Origin: Sphingomonas hominis | Lineage (GTDB): Bacteria; Pseudomonadota; Alphaproteobacteria; Sphingomonadales; Sphingomonadaceae | Reading direction: 5' to 3' | DNA: 64,000 nt | Assembly (NCBI RefSeq): GCF_013328205.1 | Contig: NZ_JABULH010000008.1 | Span: 1 to 64,000, forward strand | In this document: positions 31,493 to 40,089 of the stretch, piece by piece | Layout: the number at the start of each line of letters is the position of its first letter | How positions within the stretch are numbered: position 1 is the stretch's first letter | The notes under the pieces: generated by a model | The model's input: only the letters and a program-made list of their open reading frames with translations | Told to the model about the DNA's origin: nothing | Databases searched by the model: none | Translations under genes and position numbers: made by a program

Positions 31493-34486
31493 TCACATGT
31501 CGAAGTCGTAATCGTGGTCGATCTCGATCTCCGGCTCCTTCACCAGCTCTTTGACCGGAACCGGCGCCTGCCGAACAGCCTCCGGCGCTGGTCTGGCAGG
31601 CTCGCTGCCGATGGATCGCAGGGCGGCACTCATCGCATCCAGCTGGCGGCGATCGTTCGCACTCGGATCATCCAGTCGGGGCAGCTCGCCCGTTGCCGGA
31701 TCGAACCGCTCCCTGCCGGATGATGAGAGTTCGGGCGCGAGGTCGCTTGCGTGCGGAACGTCGCCCCGATGCGTTTCGATTGCGATGGCGAGTGCTTTCT
31801 TGTCGTCGGTGTGCAGCGACACGTCTTCGCGCGCGCGGGTCTGGAGCACGTAGTAGAGGCTTTCGCTGTTGAGCAGCCTGTCGCGGCTGTCCATGACTGT
31901 GATCGCCCGGTCGACCGTCATTCCCTGCGCGCGGTGCATGTTGATCACGGCACCATGGCCCAGCCGCTCGCGCATCGGGTCGTCGGGCCCGATCACGTGG
32001 TCCCGGTCACGGCCGGAGAGGTGAAGCGTGTCGCCGTCGATCGCGGTGAGCGTCATCGCGGCACCGTTCGCCATCCCGCGTTTCAGGTCGCTGGACGTGA
32101 AGACCAGGCGGTCACCTTCGCGGACGTCGATCTCGCCGGGAACGGAGAGCGCGGCTCCCTCCCCTCCCGATCGCAGGCTCCTAGGATCGAAGAGCCTGGT
32201 GTGACCGTCACGGGCGAGCTCGAGCATGCCGCTTGCCCGATCGAGCAAGCCAACTTCGTAGGAGCCCGGCACGAGCCCGGCCTGATGGCGGTAGATGTCG
32301 AGCCGCATGCCTTCCGCCCAGTGCCGGATCTGCCGCAGCTCCTCACGGGTCAGGTTAAGCGTGTCCCAGCTACGCAGACTCAAGGCCTCGGCGCCTAGCT
32401 TGCCTTGCGCGAGCAGCTCGGCCCTGACCGTTTCCAGCACGGCCTGGCGCAGGACGTGCCCCGAGGTAAGCAAGGCGGTGCGGTTGCGTTCCTCGGGCGA
32501 AAGCCCCAGGTACTCGACCACAGCCGCTCCCGCCGGGTGAGCGCTCTCCTGGACCTTGTCCCCGAGCCGTTCTAAGGCGGCAGTGACCCTGCCCTCGCGT
32601 GCAAGGAAGGCGGCGTCACGGAGCACATCGGTCTGTTGCCGCCGGTTCTCAGTCAGCCGCACTGTAGGAGCGCCCGCCTCCTGCAGCAGCGCGAACGGTC
32701 GACCGGCCTCTACCGCGGGTATCTGCTTCACGTCGCCTACCAGCACCAGCTTGGCGGCCTGGCCGTTCCGGGCGACCTCGAATAGCCCGGCAAGCTGACG
32801 CGAGGACACCATGGAGGCTTCCTCCAGCACCACGATCTTGCCCTTCATCAGTGCCGACAGTTGCTCGTTCGGCTTGGCCGGGCCGGCCCGACTAGCATGC
32901 TCCTTCAGCACGGATGCGAGCGAACGCACTTCCAGCCCCCGTCCGGTCAGATCATCCATCAACTTGTTCTGCGGGACCAGCACCAGCATTCCGGCCCCTA
33001 CTTCCGCGCCGACCTCCCGTACGAGTTCGAACAGGAAAGACTTGCCGGTGCCGGCATCGCCTTGGACGACCTGGATGCGGTTGGTGCCGGACAGCATGGC
33101 GTGTGCCGCAACGCGCTGTTCAGCGGAAAGCGTGACCTCGCGCCGGTCGGCCGAGCGGTCGAGCGCGGTGTCGACCGAAGCGGCATCGACGATAGGTGTG
33201 CCCTGCCCCACCCCGCCATGCGCGGCCACGACCAGCGCCTTCTCCGTCACCAGCATGTCGCGGGTCGTCAGCCGGTCGGCATGTACGCCGCCGCGCGGTC
33301 CGGAGATCAGGAAACCGGCGTCGCGCAGTCGCTCGATGCGCGCCTCGATACCGCGCACCGTCGCGCCCTTCTCCGCCATATCGAGGCTGCTCTTCAGCAG
33401 GTCCGCATAGGTGAAGCTTGCTTCGCGTTCGCCGAGGTGCCGGACACCGGCCGCGACCGCATAGCCGCTCGCAAGTTCGGCGCTCCGGCGCACCGCATCC
33501 GTGCCGTGAAGCAGCGGCTCGGGTCGTGGTCCAAAGGCATGCGTGATCCGCTCAAGCAAAGCGGCGCCCCAGGCACGCACGGCATCAAGTACGGACCGCG
33601 GCCGCTCGACCCCGCGGGCGGCGTCCACGACGGCTGAGATGGCGGCACCATGGACCACGGCCTTCTCGGCCCACATGGCGCGGGCCAACGTGGCATCGCC
33701 CGCCTGTTTGGCATCGCGGGTACTGACCGCGATCGTCTCCATCGCCTTCGGCCCGGAGGCGCCGAGCTCAGCCGCCCGGCTGAGGATCTGCTCGCGCCGG
33801 GCGCTGAACGCATCAATTGCGGCACGCGGGATCCCGCTGATCTCGAATTGACCGTGCCTGCCGGTGATCTCTGTCCGGTAGCCGAGCTGCTCCAACCGGG
33901 CACGGAAGTCGGCATGGAAGACGGCGCCGATCGTGCTCGAATGCTTCCATAGCGCCGGATTGTGGAGGGCGACCCAGCGGCCGTCACCCCGCTGCGCGGC
34001 GTTCGCGACGACGACGTGGGCGTGGGCCTGCGGATCGAGCTTCCGGCTGAGGTCATGGTGGAAGATCGCGTACACCAGGCGACCGGGTTCGATCACCGCG
34101 CCGGCCTTGCCCGACCGCACCTCCCCGAACCGCTCCTCGGCCCACGCCATGGTGCTCCGGATGGCTTCCGCAAACGCCGGCATGATCCGCTCGTCGCGGC
34201 CGATCATGGCGACCAGCGAAACCGACTTCGGCGCGCTGAACGTCAGCTCGAAACCTGGCGCCCGCTCGCCATTGCCGCCTCTTGCGATGACGGCTCCGTT
34301 GGGCAATTTGCCGTCCAGCACCTCGGCGAACGTTCCGGCATCCACGGTGCCGGACAGACCGAGTTCCTCGGCCCCTCCCCCGCCCCATTCGGACGGCCCC
34401 TCCTGCTCGCCGGTGTAGTAGTTATCGGCCGCGTAATAGCTCGCCGCATCCCCGCCTCCCGCGATCGAGTTGGGGCGAACGGTCAC
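31493..34486 (-). CDS. traI: MobF-family conjugative relaxase-helicase
   Basis: The relaxase nicks the plasmid at oriT and unwinds the strand to be transferred. The N-terminus has the paired tyrosines SYYAADNYY for transesterification and the metal-binding segment LDPQAHAHVV. The C-terminal half is a RecD-like helicase with Walker A GDAGTGKS, VVLEEASMVS and a UvrD-like end MHRAQGMTVDRAI and YYVLQTRAR. The GTG at 34486 overlaps the upstream accessory gene's stop (GTGA), and starting there gives the usual MobF N-terminus; an upstream ATG would add 26 unrelated residues. About 997 residues. Confidence 0.9.
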   Translation of the reverse strand: MTVRPNSIAGGGDAASYYAADNYYTGEQEGPSEWGGGGAEELGLSGTVDAGTFAEVLDGKLPNGAVIARGGNGERAPGFELTFSAPKSVSLVAMIGRDERIMPAFAEAIRSTMAWAEERFGEVRSGKAGAVIEPGRLVYAIFHHDLSRKLDPQAHAHVVVANAAQRGDGRWVALHNPALWKHSSTIGAVFHADFRARLEQLGYRTEITGRHGQFEISGIPRAAIDAFSARREQILSRAAELGASGPKAMETIAVSTRDAKQAGDATLARAMWAEKAVVHGAAISAVVDAARGVERPRSVLDAVRAWGAALLERITHAFGPRPEPLLHGTDAVRRSAELASGYAVAAGVRHLGEREASFTYADLLKSSLDMAEKGATVRGIEARIERLRDAGFLISGPRGGVHADRLTTRDMLVTEKALVVAAHGGVGQGTPIVDAASVDTALDRSADRREVTLSAEQRVAAHAMLSGTNRIQVVQGDAGTGKSFLFELVREVGAEVGAGMLVLVPQNKLMDDLTGRGLEVRSLASVLKEHASRAGPAKPNEQLSALMKGKIVVLEEASMVSSRQLAGLFEVARNGQAAKLVLVGDVKQIPAVEAGRPFALLQEAGAPTVRLTENRRQQTDVLRDAAFLAREGRVTAALERLGDKVQESAHPAGAAVVEYLGLSPEERNRTALLTSGHVLRQAVLETVRAELLAQGKLGAEALSLRSWDTLNLTREELRQIRHWAEGMRLDIYRHQAGLVPGSYEVGLLDRASGMLELARDGHTRLFDPRSLRSGGEGAALSVPGEIDVREGDRLVFTSSDLKRGMANGAAMTLTAIDGDTLHLSGRDRDHVIGPDDPMRERLGHGAVINMHRAQGMTVDRAITVMDSRDRLLNSESLYYVLQTRAREDVSLHTDDKKALAIAIETHRGDVPHASDLAPELSSSGRERFDPATGELPRLDDPSANDRRQLDAMSAALRSIGSEPARPAPEAVRQAPVPVKELVKEPEIEIDHDYDFDM

Positions 34487-35295
34487 GGCGCCTTGGCGTT
34501 CAGAGCCGGAAAGGTGAGCCGACACGGGAACGGCTTCTGCATGCGCTTCGCGTGGTCCACGCACTCAGCGTACCGGACCCGGAATGTGTCGTCGGCGAGA
34601 AGGCCTTTGGTCTCCGCCATAAGCTCGCCTTTCGTGCGCCCATCGCCCGCCAGGCTCCATGCCGCCGATCCTGGATCACTCTCACCTAGAAGGCGGATGG
34701 AGAGCCAGCGGGTCGGTGCCGTGTTGGCGAAAAGCAGGCAGATCAGAAGAAGTCCGGCGATGCCAAGGACCGCACCTGCGCCGAGCTTTGTACGCGTACC
34801 CGACTGACGCTTTTCGATCCGATCGAGCTGCTTTCCGAGGGCCTTCGCCTGCTCTTCGACGGCCTCGGTGACAGTGCCAACCGAGGCGGCGAGAGCGCCC
34901 TGCGCGTCTTTAAAAATCGTCGTGAAGTCGGTCTGGAACTTGGCAACCATGTCGCGGAGATGTCCGGTCCCGCCGGTCTCCTTGATGGTCGTCTTGATCG
35001 CGTCGAAGCCTGCGTTCAACGCGCCGGGCAGATCCTTCGTTTGCTGGGCGATCAGGGTCGAGACGCGGCGGGTGATCTCGCCGATCTGAGCGGTCTGTTC
35101 CTCCATGCGATCGGCATGGCGGCGCTCACGTTGTTGGCGCACCGACAGGGCCGCTTGTGCCTCCCTGTCGAACATGGTGGTGACCGCCTGTTCGACGAGA
35201 TCACGGATGGGAATGTTGCGCCGTTTGGATTCGGCGTCCAGGCGGCTGTGGACGTCACTGGAGACGTCGATCCGCCTGCGGCCGGCATCGGTCAT
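34483..35295 (-). CDS. Relaxosome accessory membrane protein with RHH N-terminus and coiled coil
   Basis: This 270-residue protein begins with a likely ribbon-helix-helix DNA-binding region (RIDVSSDVHSRLDAESKRRN), continues with a long coiled coil (residues 50-165), has one membrane span (GAVLGIAGLLLICLLFA) and a short C-terminal domain with two Cys. It lies between a small RHH gene and the relaxase gene, overlapping both by four bases. The layout fits an oriT-binding protein that anchors the relaxosome at the membrane. The family is not recognised by name. Confidence 0.65.
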   Translation of the reverse strand: MTDAGRRRIDVSSDVHSRLDAESKRRNIPIRDLVEQAVTTMFDREAQAALSVRQQRERRHADRMEEQTAQIGEITRRVSTLIAQQTKDLPGALNAGFDAIKTTIKETGGTGHLRDMVAKFQTDFTTIFKDAQGALAASVGTVTEAVEEQAKALGKQLDRIEKRQSGTRTKLGAGAVLGIAGLLLICLLFANTAPTRWLSIRLLGESDPGSAAWSLAGDGRTKGELMAETKGLLADDTFRVRYAECVDHAKRMQKPFPCRLTFPALNAKAP

Positions 35296-35609
35296 CGCCG
35301 CAGCATCCCGCGCGCTTCGGCCAGCATTCGCGTTGCCAGGTCGGTCCGGCGCTGCCGCATCTCGGCCAGCCCCTTCTTGCTATCCGGGCCGCGCCCGACC
35401 TGTGCTTCCGCGACGACCTCCAGGCCGGCACGGACCTTGGTCAGTTGGTCGAGCAGGATCTCGTCGAGCGGCAGCAGCTCGTCCTCGAGTGAGCGCACCA
35501 GCGTGTCCGCCACCCAAGCGCTGCGCGTCTTGCCGACCTGGCCCGCGCGGCGCTCGATGCCGGCAAGCTGGTCGGGTTGCAGGTACACCGTGATCGGTAC
35601 GCGCGCCAT
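35292..35609 (-). CDS. RHH-type relaxosome accessory protein
   Basis: A 105-residue protein beginning RVPITVYLQPDQLAGIERRAG, a typical ribbon-helix-helix DNA-binding fold, followed by a helical coiled region. Small RHH proteins next to a MobF relaxase usually bind oriT and help the relaxase (TrwA-like). It is the first gene of the three-gene relaxase operon. The region upstream (35610-35943), with hairpins, is the likely oriT. Confidence 0.7.
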   Translation of the reverse strand: MARVPITVYLQPDQLAGIERRAGQVGKTRSAWVADTLVRSLEDELLPLDEILLDQLTKVRAGLEVVAEAQVGRGPDSKKGLAEMRQRRTDLATRMLAEARGMLRR

Positions 35610-35943
35610 GCGGACCCCCTTCTACCCCGGTAGGGAGTGTGCATTGCGCATAACGGGCGCGCAAGGAGGAAGTGCAGAGCAGCGCCAGAAGAAACGCCGC
35701 AAATTCGTGCTCTAGTTGCTCTGTGGACCATAGGGGACCAGACGGTCCGAGCACAGCATCTGCGTCGGACCATGCCGCTCAAGCGACGCAAATCTGCCCT
35801 TTTTCGCACCCCGTCTGGGTGCATCGGGTGTGCCCCCCCTACTCCTACTGCTCAGGTCGCTGATGTTGCTGTTGGTTGGCTCTTCGGGGCCGATCCGGCG
35901 TCCGGCGAGGCAACCAGGCCGGCGTACAAGCCGGCCAGCCGAC
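35610..35943. other. Candidate oriT region with hairpins
   Basis: A 334-base gene-free stretch upstream of the relaxase operon. It contains hairpins GGTCCGA/TCGGACC (35744-35771), GCACCC/GGGTGC (35806-35822) and GGCCGGC/GCCGGCC (35917-35936), the last possibly a terminator of the neighbouring leftward operon. TTGCGCATAACGGGCG near 35650 is AT/GC-asymmetric like a nic region. No match to a known nic site can be claimed. Confidence 0.45.
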
Positions 35944-36327
35944 TCAGTCTTGCCCCGCCTCACGCAGGCTTGCCCGTAAGGCTTCGAGCGCCTCCTCGCT
36001 CAGCGTTTCAGGCGTCAGCACCAGCCGGTCCCGCATGGCACGGCGCGTCAGCCGGATGAGCAAGGCCAGTTCCGGCGCTTCGAACGGGTCGTTCACCGCC
36101 AGCTCGCGCGACCGCTCGCCGTCGGTGATGGTGAGGTGGAAGATGCGGGCGTCAGCGGCCGGACGAGCCGGGTCGGGCCGCGTGAAGAAGTCGATCGCGT
36201 CGGCGTGGGCGAGGAGGTTGGCCCAGTCCTCCGGCGCGATCTCATCGAGCGTGCGACCCTCCTCATGGTAGAGGGTACCATGCGGCGTAAACCATCCCGA
36301 AATACCAAGCGTGATGACGTCCGTCAT
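35944..36327 (-). CDS. Hypothetical protein, paralogue of the 38436-38765 product
   Basis: The 127-residue protein shares a domain with the product of 38436-38765: both have FFTRPDP, an Asp-Ala-Arg segment, a DGERSR/DRSR turn and an ending PFEAPELALLIRLTRR. The shape, short beta-rich with acidic pocket residues, resembles emfourin-type protease inhibitors, but this is only a recalled similarity. It overlaps the next gene upstream by four bases and is the last gene of the leftward run from 37291. Function unknown. Confidence 0.55.
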   Translation of the reverse strand: MTDVITLGISGWFTPHGTLYHEEGRTLDEIAPEDWANLLAHADAIDFFTRPDPARPAADARIFHLTITDGERSRELAVNDPFEAPELALLIRLTRRAMRDRLVLTPETLSEEALEALRASLREAGQD

Positions 36328-36899
36328 GGGTCGGCTCCCTCCCCGTTGTCGGTCGAGCGCTGATGCTTGTGCCAGTCGTGTTCAGCACCGCGGGGAGCGT
36401 CAGCATGGCGCGGCATCGCGGCGGCTCCCGGGTCATTTTTAACCGTGTCGATCGCATGCTGAAGGCGAGCCGCAACAAGGGTGCATCCGGCCCGGTCGAG
36501 CAACTCCAGCGCCGTGCGCATCAGCGCCAGTGCCGTCCTGACATCATGGTGCTCGACGTCGCCTTTGGACGGGCCGTGATCCGGGATGGCGGGAGGTCGA
36601 TGGCCATTCGCAGAGCCATCCTGTTCCGCGAGCGGTCTGAGCTCGAGATGCGGCATCAGGTTGCGCCGGATCTCCTCGTCGGCGCCAGGGCTGTACCACC
36701 CCGCACACCGGTCCTCTTCCGAGAACCGACGCCAAGCCATGAACGCGACATCCTCGCTGATCGCGATGCCGTCGGCCGCCAGGACGGCTACGATCCGGAG
36801 CACGTCATCGCGGTAGTCGACACGCATCCGCTGCTCCCATTCGAGCGGCTTCAGAACCGCCTGGTAGCGCAGCCGTTCGTTCCCGGATCGATCGGTCAT
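36324..36899 (-). CDS. Hypothetical plasmid protein
   Basis: A 191-residue protein without signal peptide or membrane span. The N-terminal half has charged helices (LKPLEWEQRMRVDYRDDVLR) and the conserved-looking AFMAWRRFSEEDRCAGWY; the C-terminal half has low complexity and a helix (ALALMRTALELLDRAGCTLVAARL). I recognise no family. It is coupled by four-base overlaps to both neighbours, so the three genes form one translation unit. Confidence 0.5.
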   Translation of the reverse strand: MTDRSGNERLRYQAVLKPLEWEQRMRVDYRDDVLRIVAVLAADGIAISEDVAFMAWRRFSEEDRCAGWYSPGADEEIRRNLMPHLELRPLAEQDGSANGHRPPAIPDHGPSKGDVEHHDVRTALALMRTALELLDRAGCTLVAARLQHAIDTVKNDPGAAAMPRHADAPRGAEHDWHKHQRSTDNGEGADP

Positions 36900-37291
36900 C
36901 CGCCCTCTCTCGTACCGCTCATGCGGGCAGGTATCCCGAGCCGTTCACGCTGCTCATCGCGGGTTGCGTAGCGGTCGGACCTGATACCCACAATGTCCGC
37001 CTCCGAGCCATGTCCAGCGTCCACGAGAGCGGCCCGGACAAGCGCGCCGATGTCATGCGATCCGGCCTTCGCTTCAAGGCTTGCGAGCATGGGGTAAGGC
37101 AGGTCCACCATGACCCGGATCATCCAGTCCCCCGCCTCGGTCCGGGTCGGGTGTCCGCCGTGTCCGGGCTCGCTCCATTCGGTGCCGGCAAGGAGCAAAC
37201 GCAGGTCCGTCGAAGGGTTGGCCGACGCATAGGGCGGGGTGTCACGGGAGGGCAGAGGCGTTGGCTTGAAGTCGCTCAGGTCGAGGGTCAT
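36896..37291 (-). CDS. Hypothetical plasmid protein
   Basis: The 131-residue product begins MTLDLSDFKPTPLPS and contains a helix-rich middle (MIRVMVDLPYPMLASLEAKAG) that could be a ribbon-helix-helix-like segment, where a beta strand (WMIRVMVDL) is followed by two helices. It is the first gene of a three-gene unit ending at 35944. Regulation or DNA binding is possible but unproven. Confidence 0.5.
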   Translation of the reverse strand: MTLDLSDFKPTPLPSRDTPPYASANPSTDLRLLLAGTEWSEPGHGGHPTRTEAGDWMIRVMVDLPYPMLASLEAKAGSHDIGALVRAALVDAGHGSEADIVGIRSDRYATRDEQRERLGIPARMSGTREGG

Positions 37292-37344
37292 GGCGTTGCT
37301 CCATTGCGAGTCTCAGTCATATGCAATCCGGGCGGATCGGCTCC

Positions 37345-38181
37345 TCAGAGCCCGTAGGTGCAGGGCGTCGAGAAGGTCGGCGCCAGCGCGTCGCGCCGCG
37401 ACCAGAAGGTGTACTGGCCATTGGGCGTCAGCGTGGTCGGAGGCACCGCGATCTCGACCATGGGACCGCGGATCTGGATCACCGTGCCGCAGTTGGTGAC
37501 GGTCCCGATCGCGAGGTCACGCCGGAACGCTTCGCGACGCTTCTGCTCGGCTTCGCGGTCGGCGACGTAGCTGTCCTGGGCGCGTTGAAACCACGCCGCC
37601 GACCGGACCTGGTCGGGGCGGTATGCATAGACCGCGGTGCGGGTCGGGACCATCGACACGCGGCTCATCAGCCGGCTGCCGAGGTCGCCTTTGGTCGCCA
37701 CCTCGGTCGTGTCATAGGTGATCGCGACAAAGCCGCCGAGCACCTGATCCGGTCCGCGCGAACACACCGCCGAAATGCCGGACCAGAAATGCTTGAACTC
37801 GCCCCGAGGCGGCAGCCTGCGACCGAGCGCGCGATCGCGGAAGGTGCGTGCCGCGTCCCCATCCTCCGGCTCGATCTGACCGCCCTTGGCAGTGCATTCC
37901 TGCGCGAAGGCGTCGCGGGCGCGTTCGGCCGTCGCCGAGCCGTTGGCGGTAATCTTCTCGGAGAAGAAGCGGTAGCCGATGATTTCGTCGGCGTCGTCGA
38001 GCAGCGGGAAGACCTGCGGCGATGGGCGGGTCCGGAGCGACCCGCTGGTCTTCATGTCGGTGTCGCCGCCGATGGTGGTCAGGAAGTCGGCGATGCCGGG
38101 TGACTGCTGCGCCATGGCTGGAATGCCCGCCAGAGCCGCTGTGAGCGCCGCTACAGCCCGAAACGCACCCTGCCCTGCCAT
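37345..38181 (-). CDS. Secreted hypothetical protein
   Basis: The 278-residue protein has a signal peptide (FRAVAALTAALAGIPAMAQ) and a mature part with two or three Cys pairs (ECTAKGG, SAVCSRG, NCGTVIQ, TPCTYGL) that could form disulfides. No domain is recognised. The ATG at 38181 has GAGGAGG upstream at good spacing; the longer in-frame start at 38250 would precede the signal peptide with unrelated sequence. Near the transfer genes it might be an envelope component, but that is only inferred from position. Confidence 0.6.
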   Translation of the reverse strand: MAGQGAFRAVAALTAALAGIPAMAQQSPGIADFLTTIGGDTDMKTSGSLRTRPSPQVFPLLDDADEIIGYRFFSEKITANGSATAERARDAFAQECTAKGGQIEPEDGDAARTFRDRALGRRLPPRGEFKHFWSGISAVCSRGPDQVLGGFVAITYDTTEVATKGDLGSRLMSRVSMVPTRTAVYAYRPDQVRSAAWFQRAQDSYVADREAEQKRREAFRRDLAIGTVTNCGTVIQIRGPMVEIAVPPTTLTPNGQYTFWSRRDALAPTFSTPCTYGL

Positions 38182-38287
38182 GACCGCCTCCTCGTTGCCT
38201 GGAGGCGTTCTCCGGCCCGTGAGCCGGGTGTTCAGAACCCTGCATAGCACAAGGCGCCGCCACCTTTAGGCGAAGCCCTGGACATGC

Positions 38288-38309
38288 GTGTCGGCCACCC
38301 GGCCGACAC
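38288..38309. terminator. Strong hairpin downstream of the 38436-38765 gene
   Basis: Perfect nine-base stem GTGTCGGCC-ACCC-GGCCGACAC with a four-base loop. It follows the leftward gene ending at 38436; no T-run follows, so it is either a factor-dependent terminator or an mRNA-stabilising structure. Confidence 0.5.
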
Positions 38310-38435
38310 CTGTTGTCGACCGGCTGCTATGACTTGAGGTTCTGACGCCTCACCGCCGGGACTGACCGGGCGGCGAGCGGACGCTATCACGTCGGGAGCG
38401 CCGAGCAAATGCGAAGCGTGGTGTCGCCCCCTGCC

Positions 38436-38765
38436 CTACAGGCAGCGGCGCACGGTTCGGACCAGCTGCGCCAGCTCCGGTACCTCGAACGGCTCCGGAA
38501 CTGTCAGCACCCGTGAGCGGTCGGCATGCACGAGACGTATGCCATACGTGCGCGCGTCAGGGCGGACAGGCGCAGTCTCAACCGGATCTGGGCGGGTGAA
38601 GAAGGCAACCGCGTCGGCAGCAGCGAGCAGCTCAGCAACCAGCGCAGGTTCGAGATCGGCGAGGTGGCGGATTCGCTCCCCAGCCCGTCCTGGAAAGTGC
38701 GCGGTCCCGCCTGAGATCGTCAGGCCGACCAGATCGCCTTCCATCTCCGGAGTGGAGCCGGTCAA
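38436..38765 (-). CDS. Hypothetical protein, paralogue of the 35944-36327 product
   Basis: A 109-residue protein related to the 127-residue product at 35944-36327 (shared FFTRPDP, ARTYGIRLVHADRSR and PFEVPELAQLVRTVRR). It starts with TTG overlapping the previous stop (TTGA). Two copies of this small family within 2.5 kb suggest a duplication retained on the plasmid. The emfourin-like resemblance noted for the paralogue applies here too, with the same uncertainty. Confidence 0.55.
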   Translation of the reverse strand: MTGSTPEMEGDLVGLTISGGTAHFPGRAGERIRHLADLEPALVAELLAAADAVAFFTRPDPVETAPVRPDARTYGIRLVHADRSRVLTVPEPFEVPELAQLVRTVRRCL

Positions 38766-39340
38766 GTAAGCACCCTGCCCTGCCTGGCGGCTCGCCGCTC
38801 ACGAGCGCGACGGCGGCGTTCTTCGTCCCGCGCGACCTGGGCGGCATCGATCGTCGGCGCTTCGACAAGCTGGAAGCCTTCCGCTCGCCGTGCAGCCTCC
38901 CGGCGCTTGACCCGTTCCTGCTGGACCGCGAAACGCAGGTCGGAACGGGTGACCACGTAGTCCGGATCGTGCTGGTGCTGTCTGATCAGTTCGGCCAGTG
39001 CGTGGACGGTCACCTCATGGCCCACCGCTGCTTCCACGGCTCGCAGCCAGCGAGGTGACGCGTAGCGGTGCCGCTGGACCCAGACGTCGCGACCGAGCTC
39101 CAGGCCCACTATCACCAGCCACGCGAGCACGTAGAGACGTCCCGCCGTCACGGGCGCGGCTCCGGTCAGTTTCCCGACAGTGGTGAGCGCGATCAGCCCG
39201 GACCAAAAGGTCAGGATGCTCACGATAGGAAGCGGGTAGGTCCGGCTCACCTCCATGCGGGCGATCAGTCGATCCAGCATGGGCAGATGGGCCGCCCGAT
39301 CTACGACAGCGCCGACCTTATTCTGCCCGTCAGATCGCAT
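38762..39340 (-). CDS. Membrane protein with charged C-terminal tail
   Basis: The 192-residue protein has two membrane spans (near residues 37-57 and 70-87) and a long cytoplasmic tail ending in many Arg/Glu residues (RDEERRRRARERRAARQ). I recognise no family. It overlaps the downstream small gene by four bases and is divergent from the XRE regulator, with a palindromic operator between them, so the regulator may control it. Confidence 0.55.
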   Translation of the reverse strand: MRSDGQNKVGAVVDRAAHLPMLDRLIARMEVSRTYPLPIVSILTFWSGLIALTTVGKLTGAAPVTAGRLYVLAWLVIVGLELGRDVWVQRHRYASPRWLRAVEAAVGHEVTVHALAELIRQHQHDPDYVVTRSDLRFAVQQERVKRREAARRAEGFQLVEAPTIDAAQVARDEERRRRARERRAARQGRVLT

Positions 39341-39365
39341 AAGGCCCTCCGAAAACCAGGCCGAA

Positions 39366-39388
39366 CGATATACGGTTTACGCATATCG
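39366..39388. promoter_or_regulatory. Operator palindrome between divergent genes
   Basis: CGATAT and ATATCG (39366-39371 and 39383-39388) are separated by 11 bases between the leftward membrane-protein gene and the rightward XRE regulator gene. A likely XRE-binding site. Confidence 0.5.
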
Positions 39389-39412
39389 AACAAGGCGGCT
39401 AGTATCCTGCAC

Positions 39413-39706
39413 GTGCCCACCGCCCCTGTCCCGTCCGACCTGCATGCCCGGATCGTCTCCCTGCTCACGCAGGCGCGCAAAGACGCCAAGCTGCGTCAGG
39501 TCGATCTCGCCGGGAAACTCGGTTGGCAGCAGGCCTATGTGTCGCGGTACGAGACCGGCGAGCGGATGCTGGGCGTCGACGAGTTCGTCGCCGTGGCGCT
39601 GGCGATCGGGACCGATCCCGTGGCGTTGTTGAATGAAGCGCTCCAACCCCCTTCTTCCTCTCTCGAAACTAAAAAAGGCATCTCACGGGTTAGAGGGTTC
39701 AAATAG
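39413..39706 (+). CDS. XRE-family helix-turn-helix regulator
   Basis: A 97-residue regulator with a Cro/cI-type helix-turn-helix (LLTQARKDAKLRQVDLAGK, LGWQQAYVSRYETGER). It begins with GTG; the frame continues upstream without a better start. It ends just before the iteron array of the replication origin. It may control the divergent membrane-protein gene and possibly copy number, which cannot be seen from sequence. Confidence 0.8.
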   Translation: MPTAPVPSDLHARIVSLLTQARKDAKLRQVDLAGKLGWQQAYVSRYETGERMLGVDEFVAVALAIGTDPVALLNEALQPPSSSLETKKGISRVRGFK

Positions 39707-39773
39707 AGGTTAGAGGGTTAAAGGCTGGCCAAGCTGCCCAAGCTCCCGGCTTCGTACGAGTCGCGGTCATCGC

Positions 39774-40027
39774 GCGTTCCCGGAGTATCGTTGCAGCGTT
39801 CCCGAAAGATCGACAGTGGCGTTCCCGATGTATCGCCTCGCCGTTCCGGGAGTGTCGAACAGCGTTCCCGGAGTGTCGATGGTTAGAGGTAGAACGAGAA
39901 ACGGACCCTCAGATTGAATCAGTTTCCATGTGCGGTGCGCTGACGATGTTCAAACTTCGGCTCGCCAGATGCCGTGCTCTCCTACGGTCGCTCATGGGGC
40001 CACGTTTGGCCGATACATCGGGAACGC
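39774..40027. repeat. Iteron array of the plasmid origin (oriV)
   Basis: Five direct copies of a 17-base unit of the form GCGTTCCCGGAGTATCG begin at 39774, 39796, 39819, 39841 and 39862, a period of 21-23 bases or two helical turns. A sixth copy at 40011-40027 is inverted and is the exact reverse complement of the third. The short repeat GGTTAGAGG also occurs at 39688, 39708 and 39881. This is where the RepA initiator at 40717-41892 should bind. Confidence 0.8.
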
Positions 40028-40089
40028 TATAGCCACCCGCTAATAATCATAATCGAGGGCGGCTGCCGCTGCGGCTGCGTGACGGATAT

